DNA of 64,000 nt, from contig NZ_WWEO01000044.1 in NCBI RefSeq assembly GCF_009928685.1, positions 496,001 to 560,000 on the forward strand, read 5' to 3'. This stretch comes from Mucilaginibacter agri (lineage in GTDB: Bacteria; Bacteroidota; Bacteroidia; Sphingobacteriales; Sphingobacteriaceae). The notes beneath the pieces are model-generated. The model was not told the origin of the DNA, did no database searches, and worked only from the letters and a program-made list of their open reading frames with translations. The position numbers and the translations under genes are program-made. This document shows, in pieces, positions 1 to 8,487 of this stretch (within the stretch, counting starts at the first letter, position 1; every line of letters begins with the position of its first letter).

Positions 1-1
1 A

Positions 2-514
2 GTATTACAAGGTCGTTTAGTAGGGCTAGAGATTACTGATGATATGGTATTGTTTTTTAAAAAACCTATGGCTATATATTTAGATGGAGTTGAATTTGCC
101 GGTTCGTTGAAAGATATCCCTACCGAAACCATCGAAACTGTAGAGGTATTTAAGTTCGCCTCCGCTTCTATTTATGGCATGAACGGAGGCAATGGTGTTA
201 TAGCATTAACCAGTTGGCAAGGCAAAGGCAGACAAGCCAAGGATATTGTAGCCAGGGGCGTTTTACCCATTACCGTTCCCGGGTTTTACAAAGCCCGCGA
301 GTTTTATGCACCAAAATACGAGGCGAAATCTTCTACAATACCCGATTTACGTTCTACCATTTACTGGCAGCCCGAATTGACAACAGATGCCAAGGGGAAT
401 GCATCATTCAATTATTATAACGCAGATGGAACAGGTACCTATCGCGTAATTGTGGAAGGCATTGACGAGGCCGGCCATATTGGCCGCGCGGTTTACAGGT
501 ATGCGGTTAAGTAA
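2..514 (+). CDS. TonB-receptor plug-domain surface protein, 3' part only
   Basis: The frame is open from the first bases of the window, so this is the C-terminal 170 residues of a longer gene cut by the window edge; the internal ATG at 44 is not the start. The visible part has a plug-like segment (GRLVGLEI, YLDGVEF, ETVEVFKF, YGMNGGNGVI) followed by a tail starting near LRSTIYWQPE. The same order occurs at the C-terminus of the next gene, so the two are tandem paralogues. There is no beta-barrel after the plug, unlike true TonB receptors. The protein is probably exported and surface-associated, by analogy with its neighbour. Its substrate is unknown. Confidence 0.8.
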   Translation, partial: VLQGRLVGLEITDDMVLFFKKPMAIYLDGVEFAGSLKDIPTETIETVEVFKFASASIYGMNGGNGVIALTSWQGKGRQAKDIVARGVLPITVPGFYKAREFYAPKYEAKSSTIPDLRSTIYWQPELTTDAKGNASFNYYNADGTGTYRVIVEGIDEAGHIGRAVYRYAVK

Positions 515-660
515 CTAAGGCTTTGCGGTTAGCCTAATTTATAATTACACTTTAAATATATTAATTCGATATATTTACTTAACAATTATAAGCAGCTATT
601 TATCTCCGCATCAAATACTTCCGGCTAAATAGCAACCTCATACCTTAATTTTCAACAGAA

Positions 661-3087
661 ATGAAAAAGTTGCTTGCTGTAGTAATCTGCGCATTTGTAT
701 TTACTGTGCCTGCCTATTGCCAGGTGCAAAATACTTTTGTTGAAACGCTTATAGATAAGCTTAAACAATTTGGAATTAACCACACAGAGGAAAAGGCTTA
801 TCTGCAACTGGATAAGCCTTACTATGCCGCCGGCGATACTATTTATTTTAAGGCTTATGTAACCACGGGCGAGCATCAGCTTTCTAACCTAAGCAGCATA
901 TTACACGTTGATCTTATTGATCCGGCAAGCAGGGTTAACCGCTCGCTTACGCTGAAGTTAACACAAGGCCTAACCTGGGGAGATTTTGAACTTCCGGATT
1001 CGCTGCAAAAGGGCGAATACCGGGTGCGCGCATATACCCAGCTAATGCAAAATGATCCGGGTAGTTTCTTTGATCTACCGGTGTCAATAGGGGCCGTTAA
1101 AAATGTAAAGATGTATGAAAATGCCCCTGCATCGAAGCAAATGTTTAAGGCCGATGTACAATTCTTCCCCGAGGGTGGCAACATGGTTACTGACGTTCGC
1201 AACAAAGTTGGTTTTAAAGCCATTGGCACCGATGGTTTGGGCACCAGCGTTAGCGGTGTAATTGTAGACAACTATAACAAAACAGTGGCCCGGTTTGCAT
1301 CAGGACATGCCGGGATGGGAAGTTTCTTTTTACTCCCCGAAGAAGGCCGTACGTATCGCGCAAAATATAAGCTTAAAGACAGTATTCAACAGGTGGTCGA
1401 TTTACCTAAACCCCTTACTAAAGGTGTAGCATTATCAGTTAATACTAAGCCCGATAAAGTTTCGGTGCAAATAGACGTAAACCACAATTATTATAAAGAG
1501 AACGAGAACAAAAACATTATCCTTGCCATTTACTCAGGCGGCAAATTAACACATGTGCTAACTAAGCTGGATAGCTGGGAACTAACCCTCGATTTGCCGG
1601 TTAAACAATTTGCTACCGGGGTTACCAGATTTACCGTATTTTCTGAACAGGGCGTACCTTTGTGCGAACGGCTTTCTTTTGTTCAAAACCCTGCTGACCA
1701 AGCCGTCCTACAGGTTAGCAGCAATAAAAATGCGTACAGCAAACGCGACAAAGTACAGATAGATATTAATCGTAAAGACCAACCGCTTGAATCTGCCAAA
1801 GGCCATTATTCGGTAACGGTGATAGACGAAAGCAAAGTACCAGATGTTAATTATCGTAATTCGATACAATCGTACTTATTGCTAACCTCAGAAGTAAAGG
1901 GTTATATTGAACAACCAGATTACTATTTCGACAATAGCAACGAGAAAACCAATGCCGAACTGGATGCTTTGATGCTGACACAGGGTTATCGGAAATTTAC
2001 CTGGCAAGAGGTCTTAAAAGACACCGCACACGCTGGTAAATTGCCCCCCGAAAAAGCGATTGGCCTCAGCGGAACCATCACCTCATTAAAAACCAGACAA
2101 CCTGTTGCCAACGGAACTGTAAATTTAGTGAGCCCCAACAACGGCCCTTTATTTAGCCAGCAAACTGACGCAAATGGCAGGTTTGCGTTTACAGGAATTT
2201 TATTTGCCGACAGCACCCGGTTTTTAATCACCGCAACGGATGCCGCCGGCAACCACGACGTAAAAATTACAATGGACAAAACCGCTACTGCATTTGCAGT
2301 TGCTCCATTAAATACACCGGGCGTTGCCTCCACAGATATGCAAAGTTACCTGCAAAACGCCCAGCAAGAACAAATGCAAAGCAGCCTGTATAAGCCGCTT
2401 AATGGCAAGGTGCTTAAAGAAGTTAAGGTTAATGCGCTTCGCTCGTCAAACATAGTGGGTAGCGGGCACGCCGATCAATATATCGATATGCGTAAAGTAA
2501 CCGAGGGAGGTGGCTCTTTGTACGATGTACTTGTGGGTCGTTTAAATGGCATTAGGTTTATTAACGGCATTCCGTATCTGGCAGGATATAACCACGGGCC
2601 CATGCAAATTGTAATTGATGGGGTTATTATGGAAACCAGGCTTGATACCAACCAACATGCAATGGGCGATGCTGTTTTAAAAACGCTGGTTCCCGGCGAT
2701 GTAGAAACGGTTGAAGTTTTGAAATATTCCAACGCAAGTATTTACGGGCAGATAGGCGGTAACGGCGTACTTATCGTCACCACCCGGCAAGGAACCGGCA
2801 GCGCAGCAGCAACAGAGACAGACCCTGGTATATTGGTATTTAAAGCGCCGGGCCTATCCGTTGCGCGCGAATTTTATTCGCCCAGGTATGATGTAGCCGC
2901 AACCACCACGCATCCCGACTTGCGCTCAACCATCTATTGGCAACCCGAAATAACAACAGACGCCAAAGGCAATGCTTCTTTTAATTATTACAATGCCGAT
3001 GGCACAGGCACTTATCGCGTAATTGTAGAGGGCATTGACGAGGCCGGGCATATTGGCCGGGCGGTTTATAGGTATGCGGTGAGATAA
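661..3087 (+). CDS. MG2/carboxypeptidase-regulatory/plug-domain secreted protein
   Basis: An 808-residue exported protein with a signal peptide at 1-20 (cleavage near AYC-Q). Residues about 45-140 resemble an alpha-2-macroglobulin MG2 domain (YLQLDKPYYAAGDTIYFKAY). Residues about 466-540 look like a carboxypeptidase regulatory-type beta-sandwich, and about 580-710 like a TonB-receptor plug (LVGRLNGIRF, VETVEVLKYSNASIYG). It ends in a short tail with no barrel. Such proteins are common in Bacteroidota and usually annotated only by domain; surface assembly or partner binding is possible but unproven. The final 50 or so residues are almost identical to those of the upstream truncated paralogue. 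The start follows about 147 bp of AT-rich spacer. Confidence 0.85.
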   Translation: MKKLLAVVICAFVFTVPAYCQVQNTFVETLIDKLKQFGINHTEEKAYLQLDKPYYAAGDTIYFKAYVTTGEHQLSNLSSILHVDLIDPASRVNRSLTLKLTQGLTWGDFELPDSLQKGEYRVRAYTQLMQNDPGSFFDLPVSIGAVKNVKMYENAPASKQMFKADVQFFPEGGNMVTDVRNKVGFKAIGTDGLGTSVSGVIVDNYNKTVARFASGHAGMGSFFLLPEEGRTYRAKYKLKDSIQQVVDLPKPLTKGVALSVNTKPDKVSVQIDVNHNYYKENENKNIILAIYSGGKLTHVLTKLDSWELTLDLPVKQFATGVTRFTVFSEQGVPLCERLSFVQNPADQAVLQVSSNKNAYSKRDKVQIDINRKDQPLESAKGHYSVTVIDESKVPDVNYRNSIQSYLLLTSEVKGYIEQPDYYFDNSNEKTNAELDALMLTQGYRKFTWQEVLKDTAHAGKLPPEKAIGLSGTITSLKTRQPVANGTVNLVSPNNGPLFSQQTDANGRFAFTGILFADSTRFLITATDAAGNHDVKITMDKTATAFAVAPLNTPGVASTDMQSYLQNAQQEQMQSSLYKPLNGKVLKEVKVNALRSSNIVGSGHADQYIDMRKVTEGGGSLYDVLVGRLNGIRFINGIPYLAGYNHGPMQIVIDGVIMETRLDTNQHAMGDAVLKTLVPGDVETVEVLKYSNASIYGQIGGNGVLIVTTRQGTGSAAATETDPGILVFKAPGLSVAREFYSPRYDVAATTTHPDLRSTIYWQPEITTDAKGNASFNYYNADGTGTYRVIVEGIDEAGHIGRAVYRYAVR

Positions 3088-3160
3088 TTTGAGATTATTT
3101 TTATAGAGTTCACGCGGCACGCGTGCGCTAGCAATTGGCCAACTCAGGAAATAAGAAAAT

Positions 3161-3649
3161 ATGATAGACCTGCAGTATCCCTCCAAAATCAGTATCTCAT
3201 TGTATTTATTACTTCTACTCTTTTCTTCATGTCAAAGAAAAAGCGGCAATGAGTTGAATATTTGTATTTATGGAAAATATGAAATAAACAGCACGGTTTC
3301 TTTGATGCTCGATCATAAAATGATTTATGAAAATAAAATCACGGCAGGTTCTTTTCAGGAGTTGCGCCTTAACCCGCTTTACATTATTAATAAGGTAACG
3401 GTTATCGACTTTTCTATAAACGGAAAAGACACTAGTTTCAACTGCATACTTGATAAAAAGAACTATTTGAATCTTGCATACTCACCATTTCATAACCAAT
3501 TTCAAGTGCAAAAAGTCGACTCCATAACTTTTAGAAAAAGCGGAGACGATATGATAAAGTACTCAGGTTTCGGCACACGCTTGCTGCGTATGTCCAATTT
3601 AAATATAGGTTACTTCTTGATTCGCTACCTCGATTCTTATCCCTATTAA
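3161..3649 (+). CDS. hypothetical small lipoprotein
   Basis: A 162-residue protein with a hydrophobic N-terminus ending in a lipobox-like LLFSSC, with the cysteine at about residue 24, so it is likely a lipoprotein. The mature part has alternating beta-type sequence and two or three aromatic motifs but no domain I recognise. It lies 74 bp downstream of the plug-domain gene on the same strand and may be co-transcribed with it. Its stop overlaps the convergent phosphodiesterase gene by 4 bp. Small lipoproteins next to plug-domain proteins may be accessory subunits, but that is speculation. Confidence 0.6.
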   Translation: MIDLQYPSKISISLYLLLLLFSSCQRKSGNELNICIYGKYEINSTVSLMLDHKMIYENKITAGSFQELRLNPLYIINKVTVIDFSINGKDTSFNCILDKKNYLNLAYSPFHNQFQVQKVDSITFRKSGDDMIKYSGFGTRLLRMSNLNIGYFLIRYLDSYPY

Positions 3650-4599
3650 AATGCCATCGCTTTTCCCTGTTCAGGAAATATCAAATGAAGTTTAAGCAAA
3701 TTCTCATCAAAAAGCTGCTGCTTAATTTTAACGATGTTGGTTTGCGGCAACTTCAAGTGGGTAATAATCACGTTGAAACCTTTAAGGGCGTCCGGGCCGG
3801 TTAAGGCACTAAGATTGGCAAACTCGCTCATCAACCATTTAGGTGTAAAATGACCAAATAGGGTTTTATCCGGCTGCTCATCTGGAAACGAGGTTTCGAT
3901 CATAATCGCCTTCAGGCTTTTGTTTTTAATCAGTGGTGCAATGGCCTCCCAAAGCCGATGCATATTGGTGCTTTTTTCTATCGCGTCGGGGCCGGTATCG
4001 CCAAGGTATAACATATAACTATCTTTGCTCCTTACCAAAAATGCAGTACTGGTTAAGTTAGAATGGCTAAGCGGAAAAGCTTTTACCGACATTTCGGTAT
4101 TCTTAATTGGTACTTCTTCGCCTGGGTTTAATACTTCATAGTGATATTTTTTCAGTTGCGGTGTTTCGCCGGCATCGGCAAAGTTGGCCCAACTGGCCCA
4201 GGTAAAGTAATGAGTTTGGAAAGTTTTGAGGCAATCGGCAAAACCGTAAATAGTTTTGGCGCTATCATCGGGCGAGTTAAGAATCAATCCCGACAAATGA
4301 TCGAGGTGCGAATGCGAAATAAAATAACCTTTAATATATTGCCTCAGCACGTGCTCTGCAGGTGCATTAAAAGCCTTATTCTCAATTGCCTTTTGGATAC
4401 CTGCATGCAATGTCCCGGCGTCGAGGCAGATGTAGTTATCTGAGCCTTTTGGAGCCAGCATGTAGGCCGAAAGATTACTTTCATCAGCCCCACCCAGTAC
4501 TCCCAGCGGTACCAGTTTAAAACTATTTTGCGCATTAACGCCCGCTACAATGCAACAAAATAAAAGGGTAATCAGATACCTTAAACGCAATAATGCCAT
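3646..4599 (-). CDS. cpdP: class II 3',5'-cyclic nucleotide phosphodiesterase (MBL fold)
   Basis: Hydrolyses cAMP or a related cyclic nucleotide, and is probably periplasmic because it starts with a signal peptide ending near VNAQ. The metallo-beta-lactamase metal motif HSHLDH lies at about residues 96-101. Other class II PDE signatures follow: LGDTGPD, IETSFPDEQPD, LFGHFTP and a C-terminal ITHLK. The length of 317 residues fits the family. I chose the ATG at 4599: the longer frame would need a TTG at 4635, and the ATG puts the signal peptide right at the N-terminus. The gene converges on and overlaps the small lipoprotein gene by 4 bp. The symbol follows the Vibrio-type cpdP family; the substrate is inferred. 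Confidence 0.82.
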   Translation of the reverse strand: MALLRLRYLITLLFCCIVAGVNAQNSFKLVPLGVLGGADESNLSAYMLAPKGSDNYICLDAGTLHAGIQKAIENKAFNAPAEHVLRQYIKGYFISHSHLDHLSGLILNSPDDSAKTIYGFADCLKTFQTHYFTWASWANFADAGETPQLKKYHYEVLNPGEEVPIKNTEMSVKAFPLSHSNLTSTAFLVRSKDSYMLYLGDTGPDAIEKSTNMHRLWEAIAPLIKNKSLKAIMIETSFPDEQPDKTLFGHFTPKWLMSEFANLSALTGPDALKGFNVIITHLKLPQTNIVKIKQQLFDENLLKLHLIFPEQGKAMAF

Positions 4600-4641
4600 A
4601 CCTAAAAAAGATTTAAAGTACGGCAATTTACACAACTAAGT

Positions 4642-4824
4642 TCAATTGTTTTTAACGAGCACATATCTCTTTCTGAGACAATTGGTGCAAAGGTATTTTT
4701 TCAGTGGTAGCCAAAACAGAAACGTTTTAACTAACATGCCTCGGTGAATCCGCATATGTAAACTCTGTTTACATTTTCTGCATACAGGTTGGGCGTGCGT
4801 ATTTTGAATTGGGGTAACATTCAT
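4642..4824 (-). CDS. 60-residue zinc-ribbon mini-protein
   Basis: A short protein starting at the ATG at 4824, with two CxxC knuckles: CRKC at residues 15-18 and CTNC at 46-49. Between them is a basic, aromatic stretch (HRGMLVKTFLFWLPLKKY). This two-knuckle spacing with a hydrophobic LFWLPL core matches small putative zinc-binding proteins I recall from other Bacteroidota. The longer reading frame to 4899 has an implausible extra N-terminus. It lies 42 bp upstream of the phosphodiesterase gene on the same strand, so the two may be co-transcribed. Function unknown; it could bind nucleic acid or another protein. Confidence 0.55.
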   Translation of the reverse strand: MNVTPIQNTHAQPVCRKCKQSLHMRIHRGMLVKTFLFWLPLKKYLCTNCLRKRYVLVKNN

Positions 4825-4935
4825 ATTTAGCAACATTATTATAAAATAGTTTAAAAAGTTGGGGTTGGACAAACAATTTTCAAGAGGCCTACTGACCACT
4901 TGCGCAAGAAATTAATTCACCCAGAAATTAAATCG

Positions 4936-4958
4936 TTAGATATTATATATATATCTAA
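4936..4958. promoter_or_regulatory. AT-rich palindrome
   Basis: Arms ttagatat and atatctaa flank an AT core that is itself nearly palindromic. It sits in the 288-bp gap (4825-5112) upstream of the zinc-ribbon gene and downstream of the permease. It could be an operator or promoter element for the zinc-ribbon/phosphodiesterase pair. AT richness makes chance symmetry likely. I see no gene in the rest of this gap. Confidence 0.25.
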
Positions 4959-5112
4959 TAATATATAAAAGTAGCCGTTTCTACGTTTAAAAAGGTTATT
5001 TGTATATTAATAAACTATTTGTATCAAAAAAGTTACAATTTGTTTTTATACGAATTAACCTTTGGTTTAATTAAACACATTCCCGAAACTTTCATTGAGT
5101 AAAACTTAAAAA

Positions 5113-6210
5113 TTATTCAACTTTCATTTTCTTAGCCGCCGACTTTTTGTACTCATAGTCGCCGCCGAAAAGATATCCCCAAGGTTTGAGGTCGTCGATA
5201 CGATCAAAGATTATCTTAAATATAGCAATGGTAGGTATGGATAAAAACATCCCCGATAGCCCCCATAACATTTCGCCTAGTAAAATACCCAAAAAGGTAA
5301 TCAATGCATTGAGTCTTACTTTTGAGCCAACAATAACAGGCAGTAAAAAATTAGCGTCGATTGCGTGAATGATGATTACGCACACAGCCACCAGCATCGC
5401 TTTGCTTATAGCACCTGTAGCAAACGTAATTACGGTACTCAATATCAACGCGCTGAATATACCCACATAGGGTATAATATTAAACAAACCAGTAATTATG
5501 CCTAACAGAGCAGCATACTTGATACCGATGAACCAAAAAACGGCGCATGCAATACACGATACCACAAGCATTTCGAGCAATAGCCCCATTATATACTGGC
5601 GTAATATCGACTGCACTTTTTCGGCAATATCGTGCACCAGCATGGTATGCTTTGTGCCAAATGCTTTTAAAACAAATTGCAGCAGCAAGCGCCTGTAAAG
5701 CATAATAAGAAAGGTAAAAATAATGATGAAGGCAAAAAACAGCATCATTGCCGAAACGGATAAAAAAGTGGCGCCAATAACGCTTGTACCAGACGACATG
5801 ATCTTTTTAGTAGTATTATGCACATATACCATTTGCTTCTCCATATTTAAATTGAAGGTGCTTTGAATCCACTGCTGCAGGTCGTAGCTCGATTGGTCTA
5901 TCTGCTTTTTCAGCATAGGCCAGTCATCTGCTAAGCTCGATATACGGGTGCCTACCAGGTAGCAAATACCGGCAATAAAGGCAATAAAAATTAATATGGA
6001 TAAAAATGCGCCGGCGCTACGGGGCAAGCGGCATTTGGTTTCGAAAAAGTTAGATAATGGCATCAACAAGATGGCGAATATGAACCCAAACATCAACGGG
6101 TCAAGTACATCTTTACCAATAATAAGCAAGTACCCCAGGGAGATGAGTCCGATAAGGATAAACGACAGGCGGGCATAAAATGGTAAAGTTGCAGTAGGCT
6201 TTGTAATCAT
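5113..6210 (-). CDS. AI-2E family transporter (PerM-like permease)
   Basis: A polytopic inner-membrane protein of about 365 residues with the family layout: paired N-terminal helices (SFILIGLISLGYLLIIG), a long hydrophilic section around residues 90-140, then helices carrying the typical GLFNIIPYVG and ILLGEMLWGLSGMFL segments. The family includes TqsA, PerM and Na+/H+ exchangers, so exported substrate and direction cannot be read from sequence. I prefer the ATG at 6210 (ITKPTATLPFYARL) over the one at 6249. It is divergent from ligA, and the shared 133-bp region holds an 18-bp perfect palindrome. Confidence 0.85.
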   Translation of the reverse strand: MITKPTATLPFYARLSFILIGLISLGYLLIIGKDVLDPLMFGFIFAILLMPLSNFFETKCRLPRSAGAFLSILIFIAFIAGICYLVGTRISSLADDWPMLKKQIDQSSYDLQQWIQSTFNLNMEKQMVYVHNTTKKIMSSGTSVIGATFLSVSAMMLFFAFIIIFTFLIMLYRRLLLQFVLKAFGTKHTMLVHDIAEKVQSILRQYIMGLLLEMLVVSCIACAVFWFIGIKYAALLGIITGLFNIIPYVGIFSALILSTVITFATGAISKAMLVAVCVIIIHAIDANFLLPVIVGSKVRLNALITFLGILLGEMLWGLSGMFLSIPTIAIFKIIFDRIDDLKPWGYLFGGDYEYKKSAAKKMKVE

Positions 6211-6286
6211 AGCAGCGGTTTGGGATATATATTTTACTAAATATACCATTTTAACATGATGTTACGCTTTATGTTTTAGCTGTTTA

Positions 6287-6304
6287 AAACCTTAGCTAAG
6301 GTTT
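6287..6304. promoter_or_regulatory. 18-bp perfect palindrome in divergent promoter region
   Basis: The sequence aaaccttagctaaggttt is its own reverse complement. It lies between the divergent starts of the AI-2E permease (6210) and ligA (6344) and overlaps the first of two TTTG motifs that could be the ligA -33 element. A dimeric repressor or activator site is the simplest reading. No regulator is encoded next to it. Confidence 0.4.
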
Positions 6305-6305
6305 G

Positions 6306-6338
6306 TTTGATATGTATTTACAACTATTACTATCTTCG
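6306..6338 (+). promoter_or_regulatory. putative Bacteroidota sigma promoter of ligA
   Basis: A TTTG at 6306-6309 is followed after 21 bp by tatcttcg at 6331-6338, one base from the TAnnTTTG -7 consensus of Bacteroidota. The box ends 5 nt before the ligA ATG, so transcription would begin at or next to the start codon and give a leaderless or nearly leaderless mRNA. Confidence 0.4.
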
Positions 6339-6343
6339 TTACC

Positions 6344-8356
6344 ATGTCAGCCTCTCAGCAAGCAAAACAGCAAATAGACGCCCTAACTACAGAGTTAAGG
6401 CAGCATAACTATAATTATTACGTTCTGGCCCAGCCCACTATATCTGATTTCGATTTCGATAAAAAGCTGGAACAACTGGCCGCCCTCGAGAAACAATATC
6501 CGGAGTTTGCAGAGCCCGACTCGCCTACCCAGCTGGTTGGTGGCGAAATAACTAAAGAATTTAAAACGGTTAGGCACCGTTGGCCTATGCTCTCGTTGGG
6601 TAATACCTACAACGAGCAGGAGTTGCTGGACTTCGATAACCGCATCCGCAAGGCTATTGGTGATAACTTTGAGTATGTGTGCGAGCTGAAGTTCGACGGC
6701 CTGTCTATGAGTATTACTTACGAGCAAGGCAAACTGATTCGCGCGGTTACACGGGGTAATGGCGTGGAGGGCGACGAGGTAACTACCAACGTACGCACCA
6801 TTCACAGCATTCCAAAAAAATTAGGCGAAGGTAATTACCCCGACCTGTTTGAGATCCGTGGAGAGGTGTTTATGCATCGCAAGGCTTTCGAGCGATTAAA
6901 CGACGAGCGTATAGAAAACGGTGAAGTACCTTATGCCAATCCGCGCAACTTTGCGTCGGGCACTATGAAACTCCAGGACTCGGGGGAGGTTGCTAAACGC
7001 CCGCTTGACTGTTTTCTATATTTCTTATACACCGAGAAGCAATTATTTAAAACCCATTGGGAAAGCTTGCAGGCTGCTAAGGATTGGGGTTTCCATGTAA
7101 GTGAGCATAGTAAGTTATGCAGTAACATAACCGAAGTACTGGCCTTTATCAACTATTGGGAAGAGCGCCGCTTCGACCTTTCGTTTGATATCGACGGTAT
7201 TGTAATTAAGGTAAACAATTATAACCAGCAGCAAGAATTGGGCTTCACCGCAAAAGTACCGCGTTGGGCTATTGCTTATAAATATAAAGCCGAGCAGGTA
7301 GAAACCGTGCTGGAGAGTGTTGTATATAATGTAGGCCGTACAGGTGCAGTTACTCCGGTTGCCAACTTAAAACCAGTACAACTGGCTGGTACTACCGTAA
7401 AACGAGCTACCCTGCATAATGCCAACCAGATTTTATTACTCGACCTGCATCAAGGCGATTCTGTTTATGTTGAAAAAGGCGGCGAGATCATTCCCAAAAT
7501 CATCAGTGTAAACCCGGCAAAGCGTAAACCCGATGCGCCGGCTATTGAATATGTAACCCACTGCCCCGCCTGCGGAACTTTGTTAGAACGCAAAGAAGGC
7601 GAAGCCGCATTCTACTGCCCTAACGACGAAGGCTGCCCGCCGCAAATTGTAAGTAAAATGCAGCATTTTGTTGGCCGCAAAGCGATGAATATTGATGGCC
7701 TGGGTGATGAAACTATCGAAACGCTTTATCAAAAGGGCTACATTAAACACATCAGTGATATTTACGACCTGCGCGATAAGTACGACCAACTGAAAACGAT
7801 GGACCGCTTCGGCGAAAAATCGATCACCAATATGCTGGACGGCATCGAAAAATCGAAGCAGATGCCTTTTGAGAAAGTGCTGTTCGGTTTAGGTATCCGT
7901 TACATTGGCGAAACGGTGGCTAAGAAATTGGTGGCCTATTTTAAAACCATAGAGAAACTAATGACAGCTTCTTTCGAAGAGTTGACGGCGGTTGATGAAA
8001 TTGGTGGCCGAATAGCCCAAAGCCTGATCGAATACTTTGAAGGCGAAAAACATCGTGATGAAATTGCCAAGCTGCAAAGCCAAGGTCTGCAATTTGCTGC
8101 CGAAGAAAAAGAAGTTACTCTGGCAAGCGACAAGCTGAGCGGGAAATCATTCATCATCTCTGGAGTATTCGAAAAGTACTCGCGCGATGAACTGAAAGAT
8201 ATCATCGAACAAAACGGAGGTAAGATCTTAAGCAGCATTTCGGCTAAATTGAATTACCTGGTAGCAGGAGACAACATGGGACCCGCTAAATTGGAAAAAG
8301 CTAATAAACTCAACATCCCGATTATTAGTGATGAGGAGTTGTTAGGAATGATATAG
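6344..8356 (+). CDS. ligA: NAD-dependent DNA ligase
   Basis: Seals nicks in double-stranded DNA during replication and repair, using NAD+ to form a ligase-AMP intermediate. At 670 residues it has the full bacterial LigA layout: N-terminal Ia domain, adenylation domain with the KxDG nucleophile motif (K116 in ELKFDG), OB fold, a four-cysteine zinc finger (C407, C410, C425, C431), helix-hairpin-helix repeats around 450-585, and a C-terminal BRCT domain from about 593. Nothing is missing. A promoter-like box abuts its ATG, and a large inverted repeat lies just after the stop, between it and the convergent phosphorylase gene. Confidence 0.98.
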   Translation: MSASQQAKQQIDALTTELRQHNYNYYVLAQPTISDFDFDKKLEQLAALEKQYPEFAEPDSPTQLVGGEITKEFKTVRHRWPMLSLGNTYNEQELLDFDNRIRKAIGDNFEYVCELKFDGLSMSITYEQGKLIRAVTRGNGVEGDEVTTNVRTIHSIPKKLGEGNYPDLFEIRGEVFMHRKAFERLNDERIENGEVPYANPRNFASGTMKLQDSGEVAKRPLDCFLYFLYTEKQLFKTHWESLQAAKDWGFHVSEHSKLCSNITEVLAFINYWEERRFDLSFDIDGIVIKVNNYNQQQELGFTAKVPRWAIAYKYKAEQVETVLESVVYNVGRTGAVTPVANLKPVQLAGTTVKRATLHNANQILLLDLHQGDSVYVEKGGEIIPKIISVNPAKRKPDAPAIEYVTHCPACGTLLERKEGEAAFYCPNDEGCPPQIVSKMQHFVGRKAMNIDGLGDETIETLYQKGYIKHISDIYDLRDKYDQLKTMDRFGEKSITNMLDGIEKSKQMPFEKVLFGLGIRYIGETVAKKLVAYFKTIEKLMTASFEELTAVDEIGGRIAQSLIEYFEGEKHRDEIAKLQSQGLQFAAEEKEVTLASDKLSGKSFIISGVFEKYSRDELKDIIEQNGGKILSSISAKLNYLVAGDNMGPAKLEKANKLNIPIISDEELLGMI

Positions 8357-8402
8357 ACAGCGTTATCGGAGGTCGGATTTTTGATTTCGGATTTACAAAA
8401 AC

Positions 8403-8480
8403 TTGTCATCTCGACGAAGGAGAGATCTTGTACAACATGATTAGCCGTCGCATAAGATTTCTCCTTCGTCGAAATGACAA
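8403..8480. repeat. REP-like palindrome, family A (GTCAT...ATGAC)
   Basis: Arms of 27 nt at 8403-8429 and 8454-8480 are complementary except for two wobble positions and enclose a 24-nt loop. It fills the space between the convergent stops of ligA and the phosphorylase, where the RNA hairpin could end transcription from either side. Sequence near 59690-59770 is clearly related: it shares gagatcttgtac and the right arm ending gtcgaaatgacaa. Confidence 0.8.
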
Positions 8481-8487
8481 TACTTTT

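Noticed and set aside
4642..4899. Full 85-residue reading frame at this locus
   Set aside because: The first 25 residues look like non-coding AT-rich sequence; the 60-residue form from 4824 contains the complete zinc-ribbon pattern.
8403..8480. Insertion sequence or MITE with transposase
   Set aside because: No transposase gene and no visible target-site duplication; the palindrome is better described as a REP-like repeat.
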